Source of the DNA: Sphagnum compactum
Taxonomy: Eukaryota > Bryophyta > Sphagnopsida > Sphagnales
Direction: 5' to 3'
Length of the DNA: 64,000 nt
Assembly (NCBI GenBank): GCA_965153455.1
Contig: OZ234499.1
Span: 16,612,271-16,676,270, forward strand
Under the pieces are notes generated by a model, which saw only the letters and a list, made by a program, of their open reading frames with translations, had not been told where the DNA came from and did no database searches. The translations under genes and the position numbers were made by a program. Shown here piece after piece: positions 48,640 to 58,911 of the stretch (position 1 is its first letter; each line of letters starts with the position of its first letter).

Positions 48640-49193
48640 CTTAAATCACTCCACAGTTTGCAGTAGTGCAAACAGAGGGCGCATTATATCTGGTAATGAG
48701 TCGGCAGGAGCAAGCGGGCATTCTGCTTTTCAAAATGCTCATTTTTACTTTTCTTTTACCATGATACCCAAAGGGTACCAGACACCACATATCATGATTA
48801 AAAAAATTAAAAAGAAAAAAATTTCTTCCCATTTTACACCATGCAATGCCCTCAGGCCAAGATGTTCCCAAAACAACAAGCCCCCGACTGCCCTCACAAA
48901 TATACAGCAATGTAGGTTTAGAGCCACTTTGTGAAACAATGGCTCAATCAATGTATGTAGGTAATCATCTCTGCTGTATTGCAGGATGGGGTTGGATTCA
49001 CAACCCTTATTGTGATGCTCTGAATATTGCGAAAAAATCTGATCCCTATTCTGAGTTCAGAATATTTTTTTAACGATGAGCCTCTTTGATTGGATCATCA
49101 CAAAAAAAATCTGAACTTCGAAGATTCCCTCAAGTGTCAAAGTATTCACTCCAAGCATGCAAACAAATGTCCCAGTATTTGACCATCCAATGG
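48640..49193. other. Intergenic, no gene seen
   Basis: Short frames only; no conserved motif. Confidence 0.5.
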
Positions 49194-49345
49194 GTCCAAG
49201 AGGACAACATTGGCCAAAGCATATGGGACAAAGTGAGGTACTATTGGGAACAGCTTGGGGAACACATTGGGAACAAAATAATCCAAAAACTCCACCAGTC
49301 CACGCCACCCTCCCCAAAAGATTGGCTATTTTGGCTAATGAATTG
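49194..49345 (+). repeat. Dispersed repeat family 1, member 3
   Basis: Closely parallels 31257-31516: ggtccaagaggacaacattg, gccaaagcatatgggac, aaagtgaggtactattggga, cttggggaac, then ttggctattttggctaatg. Confidence 0.7.
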
Positions 49346-49805
49346 TGGGGATAGAATAACGTGTAACTTGTCAGACCTATGCTAGGAATAGGGTCTAAAA
49401 ACACTATACTGTTAACCAGGCCCTAAATAGGCAAAAAGGCTATTACTAATGGCCATTAAACCATGGTATGAAATATTCGCATAATCAGAGGACCCACGAT
49501 TATGCAAATATTCTTTTGGCAAGGGTTATGTACTTCTAGTTGATGAGGCCATAGCAAAAGAGGGTAAGAAAAAACTTAAACCCTAGAACATACTTAGGTG
49601 ATACACTAAGCAGTTTGCAAGGTGAGTATTTGATAATTGACCTTTAGGCATAAAAAGTTGTTAACACTAAAAAAATTCAGGTTAATTGGTAGTGGGTCTA
49701 AACAATTTGATTTAAAAAAAGTATACTCTAAGTGATGCCAATTCTTATTAAAAAAACTTGCCCAGCCAGTACTGAATTAAAATAAAAATAATACCCTGTG
49801 TGATG

Positions 49806-49826
49806 CCCCCCCCCCCCCCCCCCCCC
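49806..49826. repeat. Homopolymer of 21 C
   Basis: An uninterrupted run of C followed directly by a run of A, in a locally AT-rich context. Its length is likely unreliable in any assembly. Confidence 0.9.
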
Positions 49827-50223
49827 AAAAAAAACTACCCAACCGCTTTTGAATTTTTAAAAATTATATTATGCCTTGTGTGGTGCCAAGAAGTTTTTTA
49901 AAAAAGAAACCTGGTGCCAAGGCTCCATCCCGTTCTGAAGAAAGGAAAAAGAACAGGCCAACATTAGTTCAAACACTACCACCTGAAGTCTAATGAATAA
50001 CCATAACTGCCACCAAAATTATGATACCCTTTCAAGCAGCCGTTACTTTGGCGAGTTTGCATCTTCAAAATCCACATGGCACAGACTCGAGAGTACCATA
50101 GTTAGAGAGCTGATCTCAATCTTCTTTAAAAAGTTAGATATGAGAGGAGCAAGTAAAGTCATTTCATGTCATGATCACCAACTTGAATCAGAGTTCACAG
50201 GCACACTCAGTAGGTAAAGCAGT

Positions 50224-50460
50224 GTTTTTTTCTTTCAATCTTGTGATGTTGCTTAAGTGGCTATCATCCATAAGTATATTTAGCCAAACTTGGCAATATT
50301 CAAATTATGAACTCAGAAAATCTGAAGCATCCTTTCATACCGTAGACGATTGCGACGATTTTAGGTGATGTTTTTAAACATAGAATTTGTTTCAGAACAT
50401 TCTTTTTTTGAAAATATTTTTCACAAAATGGCAAAAATTCACCACAAAGTTTTCCATGGA
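50224..50460 (+). repeat. Dispersed repeat family 2 member
   Basis: Contains ttgtgatgttgcttaagtgg, ctatcatcc and tagccaaacttggca in the family order. Confidence 0.55.
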
Positions 50461-51023
50461 AAATAATTAATTATAGTTACTGATTACAATTCAGATTACT
50501 TCCCAGATTAGAATTTACTAGCGTGAAATAAAGGGCAAGCCTAGTGCAACACGCTACCTTAACCTGTAACATAGTTGATGTACATAATGATAATCTTGAG
50601 CAGCTTGTTGACATGACTCCTCAAGACCTGGTTGCAAATAGCAAATCAATGGATCTACTACAGATAGCTACCCAATCTATCTTTGCATCATCTTAAGATA
50701 TTTTATAATGGGTGTGCTCTTGTTTTGTTGGGACTTTTGCTGTCTTTTATCCTGCAAAGTAAATATCACATGACAATTCTCTGTGTGTGTTTGTTTCCTC
50801 TTGATCATTGCAACAGGCTGCTAGGTTTTTTTTTTTTCCCTTTACACATACAATAGTAACTTGGCAACTTTGACACATGTCTGTTGAATAAATATCAAAT
50901 TTTGAAATTTTTATTTCAACAAATAGAATATTCTTGACGATTCAATATTTTCTTTCACAAATATTTTTTCTCTACAGAATTGTTTTGTTGAAAATTTCAA
51001 TGCTTTCGAACACAATATAATTA

Positions 51024-51407
51024 GGCCTGCTTTACACTACTATGAGTCAGGGCCAATGTTCAACCCAAATCCAGCATTCCTATTGGTGCAAAAGTTGAAA
51101 GCAGCCCCAAGGGCTTTACACGAGGAGTCAAGGCCGAAATAGAAGAAAAAAAACTTTTCAATCTGCCCCAAGTACTAATAAATGCTGAACTTTATGGCCT
51201 TGTATTGGCCCCAAGGCTGGAAAAAGGATACCATCAAATTTGGGAGGCCAATTTGCAACCCTTGGGGCCAATGTTCCAGCACTTATTAATATCCTGACGC
51301 GTCAATGTTGTAGCATTCATTAGTAAATTGTGGTCAATTTGCAACCCAAAAATGCTCAAAGTTGGCCCCCACTTTTTTTGGCCCTGACTCCTTGTGTAAA
51401 GCGGGCC
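51024..51407. mobile_element. 384-bp Tourist-like MITE with TTA target duplication
   Basis: The left end GGCCTGCTTTACAC... GAGTCAGGGCCAA and the inverse of the right end GGCCCGCTTTACAC... GAGTCAGGGCCAA agree closely. TTA flanks both sides (51021-51023 and 51408-51410), the usual PIF/Harbinger target. A third, direct, copy of the terminal motif (gggctttacacgaggagtca) lies inside at about 51111, suggesting nested or rearranged structure. No coding capacity. Confidence 0.8.
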
Positions 51408-51989
51408 TTAGTGTCCAAGCTGCCAAGGTACTATGGTATGTGTTGAAAGAGTAGTTGGTAGCATCTTCCAATCCCCCTTTCTCATTTGTACCTGATCTTC
51501 TATCGACCCACATCCAAAGAGTAAGACACAATTTGAGTAAGGCCCCATAATTTTGAATATATTTCCCCCCTATATTCAACTTACTCTCAAGTTCCTATGT
51601 TATTTTTTTTGGAGAAAATTTGCATAGTGGCAACAAATTTTTTTGGAATTTTTTGTAAATTTTCGTATTTTTAGTGTAAATTCGAAACTAATCGCCAAAA
51701 TTGAAAAAAACAAAAAAATAACGCAATTTCCAACCCTGTCCAACCCAAATAAGTTTTTTATGACCAAAAACAAAATATCAGAACCAATGTTCTTGAGTCT
51801 TCATAAGGATTAAGCATATAAAGCTTGGAAATTTTAGGTGTAGGGTAATGTCCTGGTCATTTTATTTTATTTTTTCGAAATTTCGTGTAGTTACAAAAAA
51901 AAATGGTGAAGAAAGTAATATTTTGCAAGTTACTTTGTGAAAACTGAATCTAAAAGGTATCAGAAAACCTGATACTTTATCACTTGTTG

Positions 51990-52190
51990 AAACCAATGTT
52001 GGGTGGTTCTCACTTTTTTTTTTTTTTTAATTTAAAAAAAAAAAAACCATTGGTCCTAGTTTTTGAGAAAGAAGTTTCAATAACCAGCTTTGATTGTTTT
52101 AATAATTTTTGTTCAAGCTCTAGAGAACTGGCTAGGGTATAAGTTTTTAAAATGTTTTTACAAAGCTAATCTCAAAATGTCAGTTCTCAT
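51990..52190. mobile_element. Possible degenerate relative of the 16.0-kb inverted-repeat element
   Basis: Starts with accaatgttgggtggttctc, matching the terminal motif of 16023-16833. Near 52170 an inverse-type cagttctcat occurs. The interior is T- and A-rich. Boundaries are unclear. Confidence 0.35.
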
Positions 52191-52386
52191 AGTGTTAAGA
52201 ATAGTCAAGTATCTAATGAGGTTTGCATGAACCCCCATATCAAAGTTTTTTTTTCTTTTTATTTAACAAAATGAGAATTTTTCTGTTAAACCTCTGCCAG
52301 TGAAGAGTAGGAGCTGGAGTGGAAAACAAACAAACCAGCTAAGTAAAAACTTTTACCTCACCCCATTAAACCCCTTGGGACTTTCA

Positions 52387-53742
52387 AAAGACACAAAGTG
52401 GTTGATCCTGGAGGAGTACCTGAGCTTGCCAAGTGCAGGCTTGGTTAATTGTCAATGGTTATGTATAGCTTAGGATCTCCTTTAGGAAGGATATTAGCCA
52501 GGCCTCCTTAAATGTGGGATTCTAAAAATAGACCCCACTTTTACCACATTTAAGCCTTGCCGGACCCCACTTTTAAGAGAGTGAGTCATGCATTGTCCAA
52601 AGGTGCAAAACGATGCACCTGGGGTCAATTACAGGCAGAAAGTAGACTAAGGTGGTGATTCCAAAGAAGCTTCAGCACATGGAGGTTGTCAAAAGTATCA
52701 ATCAAATAGGCTCTAATAAAAGTTTTTACAGCATGAACTAATGAGTGGTTTGGCAGTGATATATTATAATTTCGAAGCTGAAAGGCCAAAAGGAGATATA
52801 TGAAGGACACATTCCATCTTCATTTTAATTCACAAAGGTGGTAGTATGTGGCCTCCCTAGGGTCGGTACCAATCAGCTGTGGGTTAAGGCTCTACTAGGA
52901 TAAGTGGATCAGCAAGCCTTCAACCTTCAAGCATATTTCTTGAAAATGAAAGTGATGGCAAATGATGAGACCGTAATAAAGAATTAACCAGTCACACACT
53001 TGTGCCTTAGGGGAAACCATACTGGGTTGTAATAACCCTACCCCAAAAAGTTCTGCCCAAGAAATTTAATAAGTTATGCACACTACCACAAAATTCAACA
53101 GCCAAGAGTCTAAAGTCTAAATTCTAAAATGGCCCACCTGGACCCCCCAGTCGACCCCACTTTTAGCTTATGAGGGCTAAAAGTGGGGTTTACCACTCTT
53201 AAGGAGGCCTGATATTAGCTGATGGACTCAATCACTGAATCCTGTTGATTTGAATCAGTTCTGTCTTGTGCCACAGAGTGACCTTCCTCCAGTGCTGTTC
53301 AACATGATTACGGATGGCATCAGCTGCCAGTTCCTCAATTTTGCAGTGCATGTCATGCCATGACTCTCTGGGACCTCCAGCATCTGCCATTGCACAGCCC
53401 AGCTGAGTGTGTAACCTCCACTTTTCTGCCCAACATCAGATACAGCCAGAACCAAGTGCACGTGAAGAGCAATGACAAGACTGTGCACAACAAAAGTGTT
53501 TAGGGACCATCTGGAATTGGTAGATTGCCTGATTGGAATGTTTAGATTTTGATGGACATAAAATGCATCTGGAAGTTGTTCTGTTCTCTTATGAAAAGCT
53601 GTTTTTTTTCTTTTCGGTTGTTTAAAAAGGGCTGAGCTTTTTGCACACGGATATTCCTGGATTAGTCAGGCAACTAAGTACTATTTGTTGACAGTAGAAG
53701 CTTCCCCCAGCTTCAGCAGGTTGGCTTTCAAGAAATGGCATA
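52387..53742 (-). pseudogene. Partial copy of the phospholipase D pseudogene block
   Basis: Apart from an inserted element (52499-53211) this equals 47805-48630, covering the exon with the DLHCKIEG region and its upstream flank. Several base changes and small deletions break the frame. The block joins the SPX segmental copy at about 53743. Confidence 0.8.
52499..53211. mobile_element. 713-bp non-autonomous hAT-like transposon
   Basis: Perfect 13-bp terminal inverted repeat CAGGCCTCCTTAA, with GTGG conserved two bases further in. The 8-bp target duplication ATATTAGC is exact at 52491-52498 and 53212-53219. The paralogous site at 47905-47912 has ATATTAGC once and no insertion. Eight-base duplications and CAGG-type ends fit the hAT superfamily. 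Subterminal accccacttttagc motifs repeat near both ends. No transposase frame. Confidence 0.92.
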
Positions 53743-56700
53743 GTGATTAATGAAGTTGAACTATGGCCTATGTACAATAACAAAATATGTGATGAATTAA
53801 ATTTTTGGATTGAAGGGCATGCAAGATAGTCTGAGCATTCAGATCTCAAAAGGTATACCACCTGGTGACCTGGGCATATGTCTAGATTCTGGTAGTAGTT
53901 TACTTAATATTATCATATTGTGTAGCTTATAATATGTGCTGAGTTTGAACCCAAGACAATCAACTCTGATGAGTTGTGTGATTAGCAGTTTTTTTCTTGG
54001 TGAATTTGCACACTGAGGTGACAAAAGTTTTTTGAAATTATTTTCAGTTTAAATTCCAAAAAACACTAAAAGTTTGGATAAATTTTCCAAACTTTTGAAT
54101 TGACAAAATTGAATATATTCTTTTAGTGTGTGATGCTTCATCTGTACCTTTATATTACTAATTATAATATATTAGTTGTTCCTTAACTGATGTGCATGAA
54201 TATCCATTCCATATGTTCCCACTCACTGTAGCACAGGCAAGTCGTGCTTGGTAATATCTAACCACATAAATCAGCTAGCCCACATGTAACATGGCTGGCC
54301 CCTTAAGTTTCCAATTATTATTGGTTGGTTCCTTATCTAGGTATAAATGTACTGATTGATCTTGGAAGATATCCTTGGTTAGGTCCCTTCATGCAATGTA
54401 GTGTCAACCAACGTCATTTGATTTGTTTTATACTTTTTTGGCATCATCCTTGAGCCCAGCACAACTAACAATCACTTCCAAAGATTTTTTACTTTGGGTT
54501 GCATCTAACTTTATAAATGACCTCTCATTACAGCCTTGTATAGGAGATAGCTAGAAACTATGAAAAGGTCATTTCATTTTGTAAATTCAATGCAAACTAT
54601 GTTTATTTTTCATTTCTCCTCCAGTGACGGCCATTCTTATCTCAAAATTTTGATAAGAAAATTGGCAAGTTTTTTTGAAAAAATAGGAAAATCAGACACA
54701 TTTATACAAAAAAAACCAAAACTTGCTGGAATATCCCAATATTTTTGTCAACAAAATTTGTAGGAAAAAGTAATGATGATTACAACAATCTAAAAAGAAG
54801 TGAAGATAAGTGTAAGTTGGGCCAGTGAAGTGAGCCAAAGGAAAGACAACAATTATATGCTGGAATTCCATACATGTAATGTAAGCATGGTGAGGTTTGT
54901 TAACTGTACATTCAAAAGAAAGAAAGAAAAAGGGGAAAAAAAGGAAAGAACAAATGAAGACATTCTCTACTGCAAAGGTGGGACCTTGAGTGAAGTTGAG
55001 CGAATAGATTTCCAAATGGAGTTTGTATTGAAACCCATAGTTCTTTGATACATCAGTACGCTAGGGTTAAACAAAAGTAGATGTGAAGAAACTTAATGCA
55101 GCTGAATTGGCCATGGCCCATGATCACCCCATTGTACATGAGCCAACAACCCAAACTTTTCATTTTAAGGTTGAAAGAGGGAGTTATTAAGAGGTAAAGG
55201 ATAAGTCCATGACACCCCTGGCACCATCACCACAGCCCCAAAACTAGTCTAAACACTAGTTATATTGTCACAATCCAAAAAATAAATTGAAATTTTTAAG
55301 TTCTATCTCTACAGTAGTTAATTACATTTTTGATCAAAGTGTTTTTATAACTAGACCTGTATTGGATAAGCATCCACCATGATGCCATGGTAGTTATACT
55401 TGCAAGCCGGTAAACATCTTCTTGACCTAGACGTGTGAAGTGTTAGACATGTGATTGTGAAGTGTGAAGATAAAATGGAAGATTATAGTGAACAATTTAT
55501 AGGGATGGGAACAACAGCCTCTGGTTGAAATTGAAAGGCCATGAGGAAAAATCAAAAGATGTGCATGATGACTGGACAGCTATAGTTGACATAACAAGCC
55601 CATGAGCATTGAGGACCAGGGTTTTTCTTCAATTTTGTGATGTAGCCAAATTGGCAGTATAATACCTATGAAGATTTTAAGAATCCTTTAATATTATGGC
55701 TAATTTTATAACCTGTTGTAAAAATATGGCTATTTTACATTATCATTTTTCAAAATATGGAGAATTAGGACCATATTTTTCAAAAAATCCTTAGTATGTG
55801 TCCAGGTAAAAAGTAGTGAAAACATTAGCAGCCCCAAAACAAATACTAATGAGGAGAAATCAAGAGACGTGCACAATGCCTGGATAGGCTCCAGCAGTGA
55901 AGACAATATGTAATTCTCTTCTTTGACCTCACAGTCCTTGTCTAATGAATTATTGTCTAAGTACGGGAACTTTCTATTTTGAATGGTCAGTAAACAATTG
56001 CAATGCAAAGAAGACCTGCATTAATGACAATCAAATCTCAGTGGTTACCAGCTATTACTCTCGTTTAAACCACTGCAGGCAAGGGATTAAGGAATCCTCA
56101 AGGTTTTTTCTTTCATTTTTGTGATGTAGCTGAACTGGCGATCATCCGTAATATAGTTTAGCCAAATTTGGATATATTCTAAAGATTTCTTCACATTTTT
56201 TTGCTACACACAAGAACACAATAGAGAAATCTGGAGATTTTTTTTTTTTGAAAACTGTAAGAAAATTTGGCAGTTAGAAAACCAAAAAAGCACAATATTT
56301 TTAGCCATTTTGAAAATAAATTTAGCCAGAAAAAGAGGTTGAATTATTATTATCCTTGTTGTTAATTACTCTGGTTTAAAACCACTGTGGGCAAGGATTA
56401 AGGAATCCTTGTCCTCGCTAGGAAGAAGAAGGCATCTGATACCTTGCTGAGAGGTGGGAAGAGTGGTATCGCTGACTGATATTCCATACATTCTCTAACC
56501 GGGATCATCACTGAACTTTTTCCCTCTCCTTCACTAGCGCTCTCTCTTTATGGTGGTGAACTCTAGAGTTTGGAGCTACTCTTCCGCGCGTGTGCGTCTG
56601 CGAGACTTGTGTAATCTCTACACAACGAAGAGCTCTCTCTCTACCTCTCAAGCTCTTAGACCTCTCCAGCCACAATATTTTCGTCTTCAGGGTTAGACGT

Positions 56701-56948
56701 ATTTTTCTCTTGCCGAATGATTACAAACACATGCATTTGCCATTTTTGCATTGGTCGTTTTTCAACAAAGACTTTGTAATTACATTGGTTTTGAAAGAAA
56801 CGAGCGAACAAAAACTCCATTTTTTCTATTATGTGCAGTAGTAGGAGGTACAAATGCCGCCGATAGTAATTCTCATATTTTGTTGTAACGTTGTTCGTGC
56901 TTTCTTGCAGGTTGCCGTGCGCGCGATATTTGGAGGCCGTCGTTAACC

Positions 56949-58911
56949 ATGAAGTTTGGGAAGCGACTTTTGCGAATCGTCACGATCATGCCTTCACAGT
57001 ACAGAGAGAAACTGTTTCTCGACTATGATCTGCTGAAAGGGAATATCAAGGATTTTGTGAATACGACCTTGGCCTTCCGTAACGACGAGCCAGCTACTGC
57101 AGTTGAAGAAGAAAATACCCAGGTGGGGCTCATGACAGGAGAAGAGGGTATCCAGGAGGTTGAAGAAGAAAACACCCAGGTGAGGCTCATGACAGGAGAA
57201 AAGGGTGTCCAGGAGGTGGGGCTCATGACAGGAGAAGAGGATGTCCAAGAGGTTGAAGAAGAAGGAACCCAGGTGGGGCTCATGAGAGGAGAAGAGGGTG
57301 TCCAGGAGGATGCTGAATTTAATCAGTTCATGGACTGGATCATTGAAGAAAATGCCCAGTCGCGGTTGAGAGAACCAGAGGTTGAAGAAAATACCGAGGC
57401 GGAGCTGATAGACTCAGACGTGGGTGTCCAGGAGCTGGATGTCGAGCATATTGAACTCATGAACTGGGTCAGCATGGGGTTCCCTGGCATGGCTCCGGAT
57501 GTCGAGCCTATTGAGCTTATAGACTGGGTCAGCACTGCGCATCCTGGTATGCCTCTGGCTTTGGGTCTTGATTATGGGATTTCTCCCCACCTCATATGGC
57601 AAAGCGTAGACAGTTGGGAACTGCGTAGTGGGTGGTGGCCTAGCTATGGTAATGAAAAAAATTCTCAGCCCCTGGAGCTCATGTTAGGCGATGGTGTAGA
57701 CGGCCGACTAGAGAAGCAGGGTGGTGGTCCCGACGTAGACATTGTTGAGCCAAAGCAATGGCATTCCGGTATGGAGGGTGTGGACCCAGAAGTCGAAGCC
57801 TTCATCCATCAAGTCTTCCACTCAGAAGGAGACAATGCAGCTGATGATGCGCATATTCTTTCCTACCAAGTCACAATATTCAAGCGCATGCTCGATGGAG
57901 AGTTCTTCCAGATAAACAAGATTTTCGTGGCTCTCCACGAGCATAACGTTGCACTGATGGCTGTAAGCCATATGGGTCTCGACATCTTCATTTCCTCTCT
58001 GGATCAATATCTTTCAGCTCTGTGTTCGCTCACCTTCATTTCTGGAAACAGTTTGGATGTAGATATGTGAGCATGATAAGTCAGAGACCGATTTAATGTC
58101 ACGACTTTTGTCTTGGTAGCATGTGTAGCTCCGTGTGGAGCTGTAGCGATATCATGTTGATCATTCTGGAATTAATGCTTGTGCAGAAACTGGAGCTGAT
58201 GAAGGTAGAGGAGGAGGCCAGGCAAACCAGTCTTCATGCTTCAAGTTCAGTTTCTTCCTGGGACATGCGCAAGCTGCAAGCAATTCAGAGACGCATCACG
58301 CAGCTTTTCGTAGATTTCACCATTCTGGATTATTGCAGAAGCGTCAACTATGAAGGTAGAAAGTGCTTAAATTGCAGCTGCAAGTGTCTGCAAGTGTTTG
58401 TAAGCTAATTAGGCATCCCAAAATTTCCTGGTTGAACAACATTGTTCATGAGGCCTTAGACCTGTGGAGTCTAAGCTGGAGGGGAATGACTTGCAGTGGG
58501 CAAGGAATTGCTCTCGAAATTTGTAAAGCACAAAAAAGAACTAATTCATTCTTTCTCTTAAATTGGGCAGCTGCAGTTAAGATATTGAAAAAACATGACA
58601 AGTGCACTGGTTCAGATCTCCGCTGGAACTATATCCATCATGTGGAGGCCCAGGACTTCTACGTTCTGCAGCCACAGTTCCAGCAGTACACCAAGCAATG
58701 TAAAAGACTCATGGGTGTTGGTGAGCTTGAACAGCCCTTTATGTCTGACGAGGAATTGGACCTGGAGCACGGTGATCTAACTCTGATCTCTAGGTTGTTG
58801 GAGGAGCTCTCAGTTACAACAGAACATGCAAGTTCAACTCACAATGCCCAGTCTTTCCGCCCTCCTGCAAGTGCTCAATTGGTGTGCTTGCAAGCTGCTA
58901 TTGTCAATTGA
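56949..58911 (+). CDS. SPX-domain protein, copy B, paralogue of copy A
   Basis: Exons 56949-57962, 58187-58355 and 58571-58911 join to 507 aa. Intron positions, phases and lengths (224 and 215 bp) equal those of copy A. It has the same SPX core: MKFGKRLLRIVTIM at the start, FKRMLDGEFFQINKIF in the central helix and AAVKILKKHDKCTG in the last core helix. The insertion carries fewer repeats, which accounts for the 26-residue length difference. About 14 replacements separate the first exons of A and B outside the repeats, including PS for AM near residue 15 and V-A-L-H-E for V-E-S-H-E in the central helix. No stop codon or frameshift is visible, so it is probably functional. It lies inside the second copy of the segmental duplication. 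The role in phosphate sensing is inferred from the domain. Confidence 0.9.
57105..57311 (+). repeat. 57-bp coding tandem repeat in SPX gene B (3 full units plus 1 partial)
   Basis: The same 19-residue unit as in gene A, but units 1 and 2 are followed by a shortened unit of 12 residues (GLMTGEEDVQEV, lacking the leading EEEGTQV) and one full unit. Compared with A, one whole unit plus 21 bp is missing. Everything stays in frame. Confidence 0.93.
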
